DNA of 64,000 nucleotides. Source: Planctomycetota bacterium. GTDB lineage: Bacteria; Planctomycetota; UBA1135; GCA-002686595. Shown piece by piece: positions 19,750-29,106 of this stretch. The DNA is taken from the NCBI GenBank assembly GCA_016872715.1, contig VGZD01000004.1, forward strand, positions 16,285-80,284. Direction: 5' to 3'. A model generated the notes under the pieces. It saw only the letters and a program-made list of their open reading frames with translations, was not told the origin of the DNA and did no database searches. The position numbers were made by a program, and so were the translations under genes. How positions within the stretch are numbered: the stretch's first letter is position 1; each line of letters starts with the position of its first letter.

Positions 19750-20726
19750 ACGAGCTCGACGTCACGATCGTCGTGCCGATCGACTCTCCCGACGCGGAGA
19801 TCGAGCAGGTCGTCGAGGCCTTCGCGGGCCAGCTCGAGCGACTCGGCCGCAGTTGGGAGTGCGTGCTCGTCTTCGACGGCGTGCGCGGCAAGGCCTGGGA
19901 GCGCGCGAAGGCGCTCGAGCAGCACTTTCCCGGACACCTGCGCAAGCTGCACTTCGCGCGCCACTTCGGCGAGTCGGAGTGCCTCAAGGCCGCGCGCGAG
20001 ATCGCGCGCGGCGCCGTGCTGTTCACCACGCCGCAGTACGTGCAGGTCGACCCGATCGAGATCGGGAGCTTCCTCGCCGAGCTCGACGGGGGAGCGGACA
20101 TGGTGGTGCCCTGGCGCCAGCAACGCGTCGACCCGTGGCTCAACCGGCTGCAGTCGGCGAGCTTCAACGCGCTGATGCGCAAGATCAACAAGTCGACGTT
20201 TCACGACCTCAACTGCTACTTCCGCGCCTTCAAGCGCGAGCGCGTCGCCGACATCGAGCTGTACGGAGACATGTACCGCTTCTTGCCGCTGATCGCTCAG
20301 CGCGAGGGGCTCGTCGTGCGCGAGATCGACGTGCGCCACCTCAAGGAGTGGGGGCGCGCCGGATTCTTCGGGGTCGGCGTCTACGCGCGGCGCTTCCTCG
20401 ACGTGGTCGGCGTCGTGTTCCTGACGCGCTTCCGCATCAAGCCGCTGCGCTTCTTCGGCTCGGTCGGACTCGCGCTCTCGCTCGTCGGCGGCCTGATCCT
20501 CGCCTACACGATCGCCAATCGCATCCTGACGCCCGATTACGGCCTGCAAAACAAGCCCGCGTTCCTGCTCGGGCTGATGCTGTTCTCGCTCGGCGTGCAG
20601 GTGATCGGATTCGGGCTCGTGGGCGAGATCATCATCTACTACACCCAGACGCGAAACCTGCGCGAGTACCGCATCGGACGGCGCTTCGAGGAGCCCGCTC
20701 CCGAGGAGAGCGTCCATGACGCCTGA
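19746..20726 (+). CDS. GT2-like glycosyltransferase paralog lacking the DxD motif
   Basis: GTG overlaps upstream stop; same domain plan, but DGD position reads FTTPQYVQVDP. Confidence 0.8.
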   Translation: MNELDVTIVVPIDSPDAEIEQVVEAFAGQLERLGRSWECVLVFDGVRGKAWERAKALEQHFPGHLRKLHFARHFGESECLKAAREIARGAVLFTTPQYVQVDPIEIGSFLAELDGGADMVVPWRQQRVDPWLNRLQSASFNALMRKINKSTFHDLNCYFRAFKRERVADIELYGDMYRFLPLIAQREGLVVREIDVRHLKEWGRAGFFGVGVYARRFLDVVGVVFLTRFRIKPLRFFGSVGLALSLVGGLILAYTIANRILTPDYGLQNKPAFLLGLMLFSLGVQVIGFGLVGEIIIYYTQTRNLREYRIGRRFEEPAPEESVHDA

Positions 20727-21801
20727 GGCGAGCGGCTGGACTCCGCGGGAGTCGGCGGACGAAATCGAGCCCCAGCTGCGGCTGGGCACGAGCGCGGACG
20801 ACGGCGCGCGCGACGACTACGTTCGCGCGCACAGGCAGGGCACGTTCTTTCACCTCGCGGGCTGGCGCGACGTCATCGAACGCGAGATGGGGCACGAGCC
20901 CGCGGACCTGCTCGCGTTCCGCGAGGGTCGGCTGGTCGGCGTGCTGCCGCTGATGCGCGCTCCCGGACCGGTCACGCGTCGCTCGCTGATCTCGATGCCG
21001 TTCGCCGTGTACGGCGGCCCGCTCGGCGACTCGCCGCTGGTCGCGCAGCGCCTCGTGCAGGCGGCGATGGAGGCGGCGGAGCGCGGTCGCGCGGGGCGGC
21101 TGGAGCTGCGCTGCATCGAGGATGGCGGCCTGCCGCTCGCGCCCTGTGAACTCTATGCGACCTTCGTGCGCGACCTGCCGCGCCGTCCCGAGGACGTGCT
21201 GGCGCTGATGCCCAAGAAAGCGCGCGCCGAGGCGCGCAAGGCGCGCGAGAAGCACGCCTTGGTGCTGACCGAAGGGCGCTGGTATCTCGACGACTTCGTG
21301 CGCATGTTCCACGAGAACAAGCGCAAGCTCGGCTCGCCCGGACTGCCGCACTCGTTCTTCTGGGCGCTGTGCAAGCGCTTCGGCGACGACGTGCGGATCC
21401 ACATGGTGCATCGCGGCCGCGAACCCGTGGCGTCGGTGATGAGCTTCCTCTACGGCGGCGACCTGCTCGCGTACTACTCCGGCGCCGTCGAGGGCGCCGA
21501 CCGGCAGTGCAGTGCGAGCAACTTCATGTACATGGCGTTGCAGGAATGGGCCGTCGGTCAGGGTTTGCGACGCTTCGACTTCGGCCGCAGTCGGCGCGAC
21601 TCCGGCGCCTACACGTTCAAGGAGCATCAGGGCTTCACGCCGACCCCGTTGCAGTATCGCTTCCACTTCGTGCGCGATCGCGCGCTGCCGACGCTGACTC
21701 CGTCGAACCCGCGCACCAAGATCCTGCGCGACACATGGGCGCGCATGCCGATGCCGATCGCGCGCAAGCTCTCCGAAGAGCTCTGTCGCTACCTGCCCTG
21801 A
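20716..21801 (+). CDS. FemAB-like GNAT-fold protein (PEP-CTERM/exosortase-associated type)
   Basis: Bipartite FemAB pattern (TFFHLAGWRDVIEREMGHEPADLLAF; YYSGAVEGADRQCSASNFMYMALQEWA...FDFGRSRRDSGAYTFKEHQGF). Confidence 0.83.
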   Translation: MTPEASGWTPRESADEIEPQLRLGTSADDGARDDYVRAHRQGTFFHLAGWRDVIEREMGHEPADLLAFREGRLVGVLPLMRAPGPVTRRSLISMPFAVYGGPLGDSPLVAQRLVQAAMEAAERGRAGRLELRCIEDGGLPLAPCELYATFVRDLPRRPEDVLALMPKKARAEARKAREKHALVLTEGRWYLDDFVRMFHENKRKLGSPGLPHSFFWALCKRFGDDVRIHMVHRGREPVASVMSFLYGGDLLAYYSGAVEGADRQCSASNFMYMALQEWAVGQGLRRFDFGRSRRDSGAYTFKEHQGFTPTPLQYRFHFVRDRALPTLTPSNPRTKILRDTWARMPMPIARKLSEELCRYLP

Positions 21802-22361
21802 GCGGCGGCGGCGAGGATCTGCGCGCTCGCCTCGCCGAGGTCGCGCGCGACCGAAATGCGCGCGCGAAACTCGCGGTCGAGGCCCGCGAGCTCGCGCTCG
21901 CCCTTGCCCGTCAGCACGAGCACCGCGCGCGCGCCGAGCGCGAGGCCCGCCTCGAGGTCGCGGCGCGCGTCCCCGACGATCCAGCTGCGGCGCGGATCGA
22001 GGTCGCGTTCGAGGCTCGCGCGCTCGAGCAGTCCGCTGCCCGGCTTGCGGCACGCGCACGCGCGCACGTAGGGCGGCAGGCCGCGCTCGGGATGGTGCGG
22101 ACAGGCGTACGAGGCCGCGATGGGGAAGCGCCGCGCGAGTTGCGCGTGCAGCGCGTCGAGCTCGCCGACGCTCACGGCGAGCGAAGCCACGGCGCTTTGG
22201 TTCGTCACGACGACGAGTTCGAACCCCGCGTCGGCGAGCGCGCGCAGCGCGGGCTCCACGCACGGGAAGAACTCGAGTTCGGCGAAGTGCCGCGGGGCGC
22301 GCTCGAGCTCGCGGTGCAGGGTGCCGTCGCGGTCGAGGAAGACCGCCGCGCGTCCGCCCAC
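21789..22361 (-). CDS. HAD-family D,D-heptose/histidinol-type phosphatase (GmhB-like)
   Basis: FLDRDGTL, VVTNQSAV, CACRKPGSGLL, WIVGDARRDLEAG; probable GTG start. Confidence 0.85.
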   Translation of the reverse strand: MGGRAAVFLDRDGTLHRELERAPRHFAELEFFPCVEPALRALADAGFELVVVTNQSAVASLAVSVGELDALHAQLARRFPIAASYACPHHPERGLPPYVRACACRKPGSGLLERASLERDLDPRRSWIVGDARRDLEAGLALGARAVLVLTGKGERELAGLDREFRARISVARDLGEASAQILAAAAQGR

Positions 22362-22365
22362 GGTG

Positions 22366-22812
22366 CTAGCGCCCGCCGCTCGAGCGGCGCGGGCGATCTT
22401 GGGCTTCGACCAGACCGAGCCGCACGTAGATGCGCTCGGGCTCGCTCGAGCGCTCGACCTTGATCGGGAACAGACCGTCGCGGGCGTTGAGCCACAGCGG
22501 GAAGTGCCACGACTGGGCGCTGATCCAAGCCTCATCCCACAGCACCAGCCAAGTGTCGCCGCCCTCGTCGATGTGCACGCTCGCGGGCTTGTAGCCCTCG
22601 AGCACGAGGTCGATTTCGTGAGTCTGGTGAGCGAGGTCGAGGTGGCAGGGCGTGACGAAGCCGGAGTCGGCGCCATCGACGATCACGCGCGCCCCCGAGG
22701 GTTGGCTGGCGAACATGACCCCGGGCGGGGATTCGATCGAGACGCAACTGGTGGCCGCGAGCACCGCAAGGAGCGCGAGGAAGAGGGACGGGCTGTGCAC
22801 GGGGGAATTCAT
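22366..22812 (-). CDS. PEGA-domain-like lipoprotein
   Basis: Lipobox LAATSCVS; FASQPSGARVIVDGADSGFVTPCHLDL typical PEGA. Confidence 0.72.
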   Translation of the reverse strand: MNSPVHSPSLFLALLAVLAATSCVSIESPPGVMFASQPSGARVIVDGADSGFVTPCHLDLAHQTHEIDLVLEGYKPASVHIDEGGDTWLVLWDEAWISAQSWHFPLWLNARDGLFPIKVERSSEPERIYVRLGLVEAQDRPRRSSGGR

Positions 22813-22845
22813 CGGCACGCCGAGTGTTGCCAACGGAGGCCCACT

Positions 22846-24294
22846 TTGAAAGGCTCGTCTGGCTTGGAACGCAGCACGTTCAAATCCGGGTCCGGGGAGG
22901 CCCTGCCCCCGCGCTGGGTGGCGGGGCTCGCGCGCGCCCTGCCGTGGCTCGTCGCGGCGGCGTGCCTGCTGCGGCTCGTCGGGCTCGAGCGCTGGGGCCT
23001 GTGGATCGACGAGGCCTTCACGCTGCACGATTCCGGCTCGCTCTCGTGGACCAAGGTGACGGACTTTCCGTTCAACCTGTTCTTGATGTCGCGCTGGCTC
23101 TCGTTGCTCGAGCCGCCCCACGGCGAGGCGAGCCTGCGCGCGCCGGCCTGTCTGTTCGGCGTGCTCTCGATCCTCGGCACGGCGTGGGCGTTCCGACCGC
23201 TCTTGGGCGCACCCCGCAGCTGGCTCGCCGCCGCACTGGTGGCGCTCTCGTCCAACCACCTGTTCTGGAGCCAGTCCGCCCGCCACTACACGCTGGCGCA
23301 GGCACTCTCCGTGCTCGGCACCGGCGTGGCGCTGCGCGCCATTCAGGGCGGCAGCGGCTCGCGCTTCGTCGCGGGCGTCGCGCTGGCCCTCTCGGCCGCC
23401 TTCGCGCACCCCTCCGCGGGTCTGGTCGTTCCGGCGCTGCTCGTGGCCCCGTGGCTGTGCGGAGCGCTCGGCGCGCGGCTGCCTTGGATGCCCTCGCGGC
23501 GCTGGATGGTGGCGCTGGCCGTGGCCGGACTCGCGCTCGGCCTGACATGGGGCGCGGACGTGTGGGCCGAGTACGCACGCAAGAAGTCGGGCTCGAGCGT
23601 GCTGCACCTCGCGCTGACCACCGGCTTCTACTTTGGCCCACCCCTGTCCCTCGCCGCGGCGTGGATGTCGCTCGAGGCCCTGCGCCAGCGCAAGCCCGCC
23701 GGCGTGCTGGTGGGCCTGGTGCTGGTGGTGTCGTTTGGCCTCGCGCTGGTCGCGGCGCTGCTCGCGCGCGTCGCCGCTCAGTACGTGTTCGTGCTGCTGC
23801 CGTGGGCGGCGGCCGCCGCGAGCGGCATCGCGCCGTTCGAACGCCGACGCGGCAAGCTCGCCCTGTCCCTGCTCGTCGCCATGCTGGCGTGGGGCAGCAT
23901 CGACGTCGCGCTCTACCTGACCGTGCGACATGGGGACCGCCCGCGCTGGAAGGAGGCCTACGCACTCGTGGCGCGCCTGCGCGGACCCGACGATCTGGTG
24001 TTCGGCATGGCCGCGCCCGTGGGGGAGTACTACCTCTCGCCCGGCAGCACCCGCCTGCGCGAAGCGAGCAGCCTCGCGCGCCTGACCGACTTCGAGGACC
24101 ACCTCGTCGATGTCTGGGCGCGGCGCGAGCGCCGCATCTGGATCGTGCTCAATCGCGAGGACCTGCTGGACTGGACCCGCGAGAAGCGCGAGCGCTTCGA
24201 GCGCTTCCTGCGCGAGCAGTGCGAGCGCGTGCGCACGTTCCCGGTGGCGTGGACGCCGCGCGAGCTCGACGTCGAGGTCTATCTGAGGCCCTGA
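22846..24294 (+). CDS. GT39/ArnT-like integral-membrane glycosyltransferase
   Basis: Probable TTG start at 22846 with GGAGG 8 nt upstream; LWIDEAFTLHDSGS catalytic loop pattern; many TM helices. Confidence 0.78.
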   Translation: MKGSSGLERSTFKSGSGEALPPRWVAGLARALPWLVAAACLLRLVGLERWGLWIDEAFTLHDSGSLSWTKVTDFPFNLFLMSRWLSLLEPPHGEASLRAPACLFGVLSILGTAWAFRPLLGAPRSWLAAALVALSSNHLFWSQSARHYTLAQALSVLGTGVALRAIQGGSGSRFVAGVALALSAAFAHPSAGLVVPALLVAPWLCGALGARLPWMPSRRWMVALAVAGLALGLTWGADVWAEYARKKSGSSVLHLALTTGFYFGPPLSLAAAWMSLEALRQRKPAGVLVGLVLVVSFGLALVAALLARVAAQYVFVLLPWAAAAASGIAPFERRRGKLALSLLVAMLAWGSIDVALYLTVRHGDRPRWKEAYALVARLRGPDDLVFGMAAPVGEYYLSPGSTRLREASSLARLTDFEDHLVDVWARRERRIWIVLNREDLLDWTREKRERFERFLREQCERVRTFPVAWTPRELDVEVYLRP

Positions 24295-24314
24295 ACGACG
24301 CGCTCAGGCCCGCC

Positions 24315-24402
24315 GAAACGAGCCCGCGGCAGGCGACGGAACGAGCCCGCGGCAGGCGACGGAACGAGCCCGCGGCAGGCGCCGAAACGAGCCCGCGGCT
24401 CA
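24315..24402. repeat. 23-bp tandem array (about 3.6 units) abutting the efp 3' end
   Basis: acgagcccgcggcaggcgacgga at 24318, 24341, 24364 (last 6 bp vary), partial copy at 24387. Confidence 0.95.
24389..24401 (-). terminator. Possible terminator hairpin overlapping the efp stop codon
   Basis: GAGCC-CGC-GGCTC inverted repeat; on the minus strand followed by GTTTC; only a short U-run. Confidence 0.45.
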
Positions 24403-24969
24403 GTCGTTGACGCGGCCGAGGAACTCGCCGTCCTCGGTGCGGATCTTCACCTTCTCGCCCTTGCTGATGAAGATCGGCACGCGGATCTTGAGGCCCGTCT
24501 CGACCACCGCGTCCTTCTTGACGTTGGTCGCCGTGTTGCCGCGCACGGCCGGATCGGCCTCGATCACGGTCAGCACCACCGCGGCCGGGAGCTCGACGCC
24601 GATCGGGCTCGCACCGTGGAAGGTCACGACGCAGGTCGTGTTCTCCTTCACGTACGGCATCTTCTCGCCGATCAGCTCCTCGGGCAACGTGAACTGCTCG
24701 AAGCTCTCGTTGTCCATGAACACGTAGCCGCCGACGTTTTCCTTGTACAGGTACTCGCAGTTGCGCTTGTCGAGGAAGGCGACTTCGAGCACGTCGCCGG
24801 ACCCAAGGCGCATGTCGCGCGTGCCGCCGGTGCGCAGGCTCTTCATCTTGACGTGGATGATCGCGCGCAAGTTGCCCGGCGTGTGGTGCATGTAGTCGGT
24901 GATGAGCCAGAGATCCTTGTCCTGCTCGATGACCGTGCCCTTGCGCAGTTCGGTGGCCTTGACGCCCAT
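24400..24969 (-). CDS. efp: Elongation factor P
   Basis: MGVKATELRKGTVIEQDKDLWLI...PGNLRA...VKMKSLRTGGT; C-terminal TGLKIRVPIFISKGEKVKIRTEDGEFLGRV. Confidence 0.95.
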   Translation of the reverse strand: MGVKATELRKGTVIEQDKDLWLITDYMHHTPGNLRAIIHVKMKSLRTGGTRDMRLGSGDVLEVAFLDKRNCEYLYKENVGGYVFMDNESFEQFTLPEELIGEKMPYVKENTTCVVTFHGASPIGVELPAAVVLTVIEADPAVRGNTATNVKKDAVVETGLKIRVPIFISKGEKVKIRTEDGEFLGRVND

Positions 24970-25085
24970 GATGCTCGTGCCGTGAATTCGGAGAAAGGTC
25001 GGTCGGAGGTCCCGATCGGTGATCGGGGGCGAACAGGATAGCAGCCAGCGCGGGGAGCCGCATCCTCGCGCGCCAGGGCAGCGGC

Positions 25086-26513
25086 CTATTGGAAGAGCCT
25101 GCGCTGGGTCGAGGAGGGGATCGAGAGGGCCTTGCGGTACTTGGTCACCGTGCGGCGCGCGATTTGGATCTTGTGCTGAGCGCAGAGCAGGCTCGCGATC
25201 TGGTCGTCGGAGAGGGGATTGTGGCGATCCTCCTTGCCGACGAGCTCCTGAATGCGCTGCTGGATCGAGGCCTGAGCCTCGACTTCGCCGTCGCTGGTCT
25301 CGGTGCCGCTCGTGAAGAAGTACTTGAGCGCCAAGGTGCCGTGGGGCGTCTGGGCGAACTTGCCCGAGACCGCGCGGCTGACGGTCGAAATGTGCACGCC
25401 GATCTCGTCGGCGACCTGCTGCATGCGCAGGGGCCGCAGGCCGCGCACGCCCTTTTCGAGGAACTCGCGCTGGTGCTCGAAGATGCGCTCGGCGAGGCGC
25501 AGAAGCGTGCTCTGGCGCTGCTGCACGGCGTCGATGAACCAGCGCGCGCTCTCGAGCCGCTTGCGCACCCAGTCGCGCTCGCCCTCGCCCTTCTTGGCGA
25601 GCTTGAGGTACTCCTTGTACTGCGGCGAGAGCACCAAGGTCGGCACGCGCTCGCGCACCAACCGCACGCCGAAGCGCACGCCGTCCTCGCCGTCCTCGAG
25701 CGCCTCGACGATCACATCGGGCAGGATCGCGACGGCCGACTCACCGCCGTAGTTGGCGCCGGGATTGGGCTGGAACGAGCGCAGGATCTCGAGCGCTTGA
25801 ACGACGTCGTCGAGCGTTCGCCCCGTCGCCTTGGCGATGCGCGGCAAGCGGTTGGTGGTCACGTCGTCGAGGTGCATCTCGACGATCGCGCGCAAGAGCG
25901 GGTCGTCGAAGTGGTGGGACTCGAGCTGGAGCAGCAGACACTCGCGCAGGTCGCGCGCGGCGATCGCGGGATGGATCAAGTGGCGCAGCTCCGTGAGCGC
26001 GCGTTGCACCGTCTCGACGCTGGCTCCCGCGACGCCGCAGTCGCGCGCGATGTCCTCGGGCGCCGCGGCGAGGTAGCCGCGGCTGTCGAGCGAATTGACC
26101 ACGTACTCGGCCACGGCGCGGGTCGCCTCGTCGAGGTCCGAGAACGCCAGCTCGGACGCGATGGCCTCGGCCAAGGTGAGGGCCGAATCCGGCGCGTTCT
26201 GCAGCGCTTCCTGCTTGCGATCGGAGTCTTCCTCGCTGCCCAGCGGGCCGCGATTCCAGCTCTCGCGATCGACGCGCTCGAGCTCCTCGAGGCGCGCATC
26301 GGCGATGGTGCGCTCGGGCTCGCTCCCCCAGGCGCCCTCCTCGCCCGAGCCCGGCTCGGCCTTTTCCAGCAGCGGATTCTCGTTCAGCTCCTGCTCGATG
26401 CGGTCGGAAAGATCGAGCGACGCCAATTGCAGGATCTGCATCGCCTGAATCATCTGAGGCGATTGCAGGAGCCGCTGCTCCATGCGTGCGGACTGGTGGA
26501 GGCCGAGCTTCAA
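25086..26513 (-). CDS. rpoN: RNA polymerase sigma-54 factor
   Basis: Q-rich N-terminus MKLGLHQSARMEQRLLQSPQMIQAMQILQL and RpoN box ARRTVTKYRKAL. Confidence 0.96.
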   Translation of the reverse strand: MKLGLHQSARMEQRLLQSPQMIQAMQILQLASLDLSDRIEQELNENPLLEKAEPGSGEEGAWGSEPERTIADARLEELERVDRESWNRGPLGSEEDSDRKQEALQNAPDSALTLAEAIASELAFSDLDEATRAVAEYVVNSLDSRGYLAAAPEDIARDCGVAGASVETVQRALTELRHLIHPAIAARDLRECLLLQLESHHFDDPLLRAIVEMHLDDVTTNRLPRIAKATGRTLDDVVQALEILRSFQPNPGANYGGESAVAILPDVIVEALEDGEDGVRFGVRLVRERVPTLVLSPQYKEYLKLAKKGEGERDWVRKRLESARWFIDAVQQRQSTLLRLAERIFEHQREFLEKGVRGLRPLRMQQVADEIGVHISTVSRAVSGKFAQTPHGTLALKYFFTSGTETSDGEVEAQASIQQRIQELVGKEDRHNPLSDDQIASLLCAQHKIQIARRTVTKYRKALSIPSSTQRRLFQ

Positions 26514-26567
26514 GGCGGGTCGAATCCTGTGCGGAGTGGAGTTCTAGTATAGGCCGAGTCTCGCCGT

Positions 26568-28181
26568 TCAGCGCGCGGGCGAGAGCGTGAGCGAGAGCGC
26601 GGGGTGCGCGGGGTCAGGGGGCAGGAGTTCGCGCGTCGAACCCGCGCCGACGCGGGCCGCGAGCACCGTGCGAGCGTTCTGCTGCAGGGTGAGTGCCCCG
26701 AGATTGGCGCGCGTCTTGTCGACGCGCACGTCCGGTTCCGAGGCCACGCGCCAGCCCCGCAGCGCGAGCGCTCCGCCCTGCACGTGGCCGTCGAGGACCA
26801 GTCCCGACAGCACGCGGCGCACGCGCGGCGTCGGAATCCACGCGTCTTCCGCGATCTCGACGTCGTAGTCGAACAGCGCGGTGCGCTCGTCCACGGCGAG
26901 CACGCGCACGAAGCTCCCGTCGCACACCGGCAGGTGCACTTCGAGCGCGCCCTGGCGCACGAGGAGCGCGTGGGAACGCGTGCGCTCCGACTCGCTCGCC
27001 TGCACGAGCGATTCGACCTCGGCCACGGCCGCGGTTTCACTCGCGGGGAGCAGCAGCAAGCCTTCGCCCCACACGGGGCCAAGGCTGCCGCTGGAATCGA
27101 ACGAGCCGAGCTTGCCGCGCTTGGCCGCGCCGAGCGCGGACGCCGCCACGCTCGCGAACTCCGCGGCCGGCAGCGCCTCGCGCAGGTGCTCGGGCTCCGA
27201 CTCCTCGAACAGCGCGTCGAGGCTCGCCTCGGGCATCGGCCAGTCGAGGAGCGGTTGGGCGAGCGCGGCGACGTCGAAACCGCGCCAACGCAGCGTGCCG
27301 CCCGGGTCGCTCGCCGTCCTCGCCGCCACCAGCAGCACGCCGTCGTGCTGGCCGTGGCCACGGATCGAGACGGCGAGCCAGCCACCGCTGGCGAGCTGGC
27401 CGGCGAAGGCGACCTGCACGGCGCCGACGCGCGGCTGTTCGAACACCCCCAGATCGGAGCTCTCGGGATCGAATTGCAGGGCGGGCAGCTCGAGCGAGAG
27501 ATCGAGCAGGCCTTCGCACAGCACGGACCGGCCGCCGTCGACGCGCGCGACGCGGGCGTGCAGCGTGCGACCGCTCGCCACGCGGCCGATGCGCGGCTCG
27601 GCGACGTTGGCGTCCGAGGCCACCTCCACGTCGAACGAAACCACGCAGGTGCGCTCGGTGCGCCGTCCGAGATCGACGCTGCCGCCCGAGCGCACGACGG
27701 CCGCGCCCAGCGGCTCGGCGGTGCCGATGCGCGCGCGGGCGGCCGCGTCGTCGGGCCAAACGGGCAGCGGATCGGACTGCGGCAGCCACCACGCGCGAAG
27801 CTCGATTTCGAGCGCTTTGCCGAGCGCGTCGAGATCCGCGAGCGTGGCGCGCGCGCGCTCGAGATCGGCCTTCGTGCCACGCGCGAGCAGCGGCGGCGCG
27901 GTCCCCAAGAGCCGCAGCGCGCCGTCCTCGCGAGCGGACTCGTCGGCGAGCAGGTAGCCGAGCTCCGCCGCCCCGAGGGCCGCCTCGGCGGGGCGCGGCG
28001 TGCACTCAGAACTGAACGTGTCGAACAGGATGTGGTAGCCACGCTGCAGGCGCTCGATCGGATGCACCGGCGCCAGCTTGGGCGTGCACAGCGCGGGCAG
28101 CGGCAAGGCCGTCCAGCCCTCCTGCGGCCGGGGTCGGGCGACGACGAGGGGAAGGGCGAGAGCGAGTGCGAAGATCGACAT
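26568..28181 (-). CDS. Hypothetical secreted protein
   Basis: MSIFALALALPLVVARPRPQ signal-like N-terminus; long single ORF; no recognised domain. Confidence 0.65.
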   Translation of the reverse strand: MSIFALALALPLVVARPRPQEGWTALPLPALCTPKLAPVHPIERLQRGYHILFDTFSSECTPRPAEAALGAAELGYLLADESAREDGALRLLGTAPPLLARGTKADLERARATLADLDALGKALEIELRAWWLPQSDPLPVWPDDAAARARIGTAEPLGAAVVRSGGSVDLGRRTERTCVVSFDVEVASDANVAEPRIGRVASGRTLHARVARVDGGRSVLCEGLLDLSLELPALQFDPESSDLGVFEQPRVGAVQVAFAGQLASGGWLAVSIRGHGQHDGVLLVAARTASDPGGTLRWRGFDVAALAQPLLDWPMPEASLDALFEESEPEHLREALPAAEFASVAASALGAAKRGKLGSFDSSGSLGPVWGEGLLLLPASETAAVAEVESLVQASESERTRSHALLVRQGALEVHLPVCDGSFVRVLAVDERTALFDYDVEIAEDAWIPTPRVRRVLSGLVLDGHVQGGALALRGWRVASEPDVRVDKTRANLGALTLQQNARTVLAARVGAGSTRELLPPDPAHPALSLTLSPAR

Positions 28182-28280
28182 GCGGCAGGCCTCCGATCGA
28201 GGCAAGATAGTCCGCCGAAACGGGGGACACTACACGCGGCAGGCGTGCATCGCGCGCGCCGATGCGCTATCCCTAGCTCC

Positions 28281-29060
28281 ATGACCTCGGCTTGGATCGA
28301 CCTCACCGACGCGCGCGGAGTGCGGCAGCGGCACCCGCTGCGCGAAGGCCTGACGACTGTCGGCGGTCGCCGGGGCGATGTCGCGCTCGAAGGCACCGGC
28401 GGCGACCAACTGCACATCTGGGACCGGCCACCCAAGCTGCTGTTCGTGGGCACGGGCGAGCAGCCGCGCATCGGCACAACCGCGCTCGAGGAGCACGCGC
28501 TGCGCTCGGGCGACGTGATCGAGTGGTGTGGAGCGCGGCTGGAGTTCCGCGGGCTCGGCTATGCGCAGCTCGAGGAAGTCGAGCTGCCGAGCGAGCCGGC
28601 GGGCGTGGCGGCGCCGCACGGCGCGGCGAGCGCGCCAGGCGAGGATCCCGCGTGGCGGCGCCTGCGCGCCGGATTGCTCGTCGAGCTCGGGATCGCCGAC
28701 GCCACGGCCGCGCGCCGCTGGCAGGACGCGATCCTGCGCAACGAATTCGAGCCCGAGTCCTGCGCGCGCGACCTGCTCGCGAGCTCCCCGCTCCCCGCGG
28801 GCGATGCGCGCGTGCTCGAGCGCGCGACACGCCTGCAGCGGGACTTGATCATGAGCCCCGTCCAGCGCGGCGTGCGCGGGGGGACGCGACGGCTGCGCAG
28901 CGCGGCCAGCAATTGGTTCGCGATGGCGCTCACGCAGTTGTTCGTGCTCGCCCTGTTCGTCGCGCTCTTCGCCGTCGCGCTGTTCATCGTGCGCGTGCGC
29001 TGGAATTGGAGCGTCGACGCCTACCTCGATCGCATCGCGGCGCTGCTGCGCGGCGAATAG
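28281..29060 (+). CDS. FHA-like domain protein with C-terminal TM
   Basis: N-terminal beta-rich segment ending LRSGDVIEWCGARLEF (FHA-like); TM MALTQLFVLALFVALFAVALFIV. Confidence 0.6.
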   Translation: MTSAWIDLTDARGVRQRHPLREGLTTVGGRRGDVALEGTGGDQLHIWDRPPKLLFVGTGEQPRIGTTALEEHALRSGDVIEWCGARLEFRGLGYAQLEEVELPSEPAGVAAPHGAASAPGEDPAWRRLRAGLLVELGIADATAARRWQDAILRNEFEPESCARDLLASSPLPAGDARVLERATRLQRDLIMSPVQRGVRGGTRRLRSAASNWFAMALTQLFVLALFVALFAVALFIVRVRWNWSVDAYLDRIAALLRGE

Positions 29061-29077
29061 ACTCCCGAATAGACTCC
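29054..29077. repeat. 12-bp perfect tandem duplication containing a stop codon
   Basis: cgaatagactcc at 29054-29065 and 29066-29077. Confidence 0.95.
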
Positions 29078-29106
29078 ACCGAGCAGTGCCAAGGACCTCG
29101 CTTCCC

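Noticed and set aside
24315-24402. CRISPR array
   Set aside because: Units are directly contiguous with no unique spacers and no cas genes nearby
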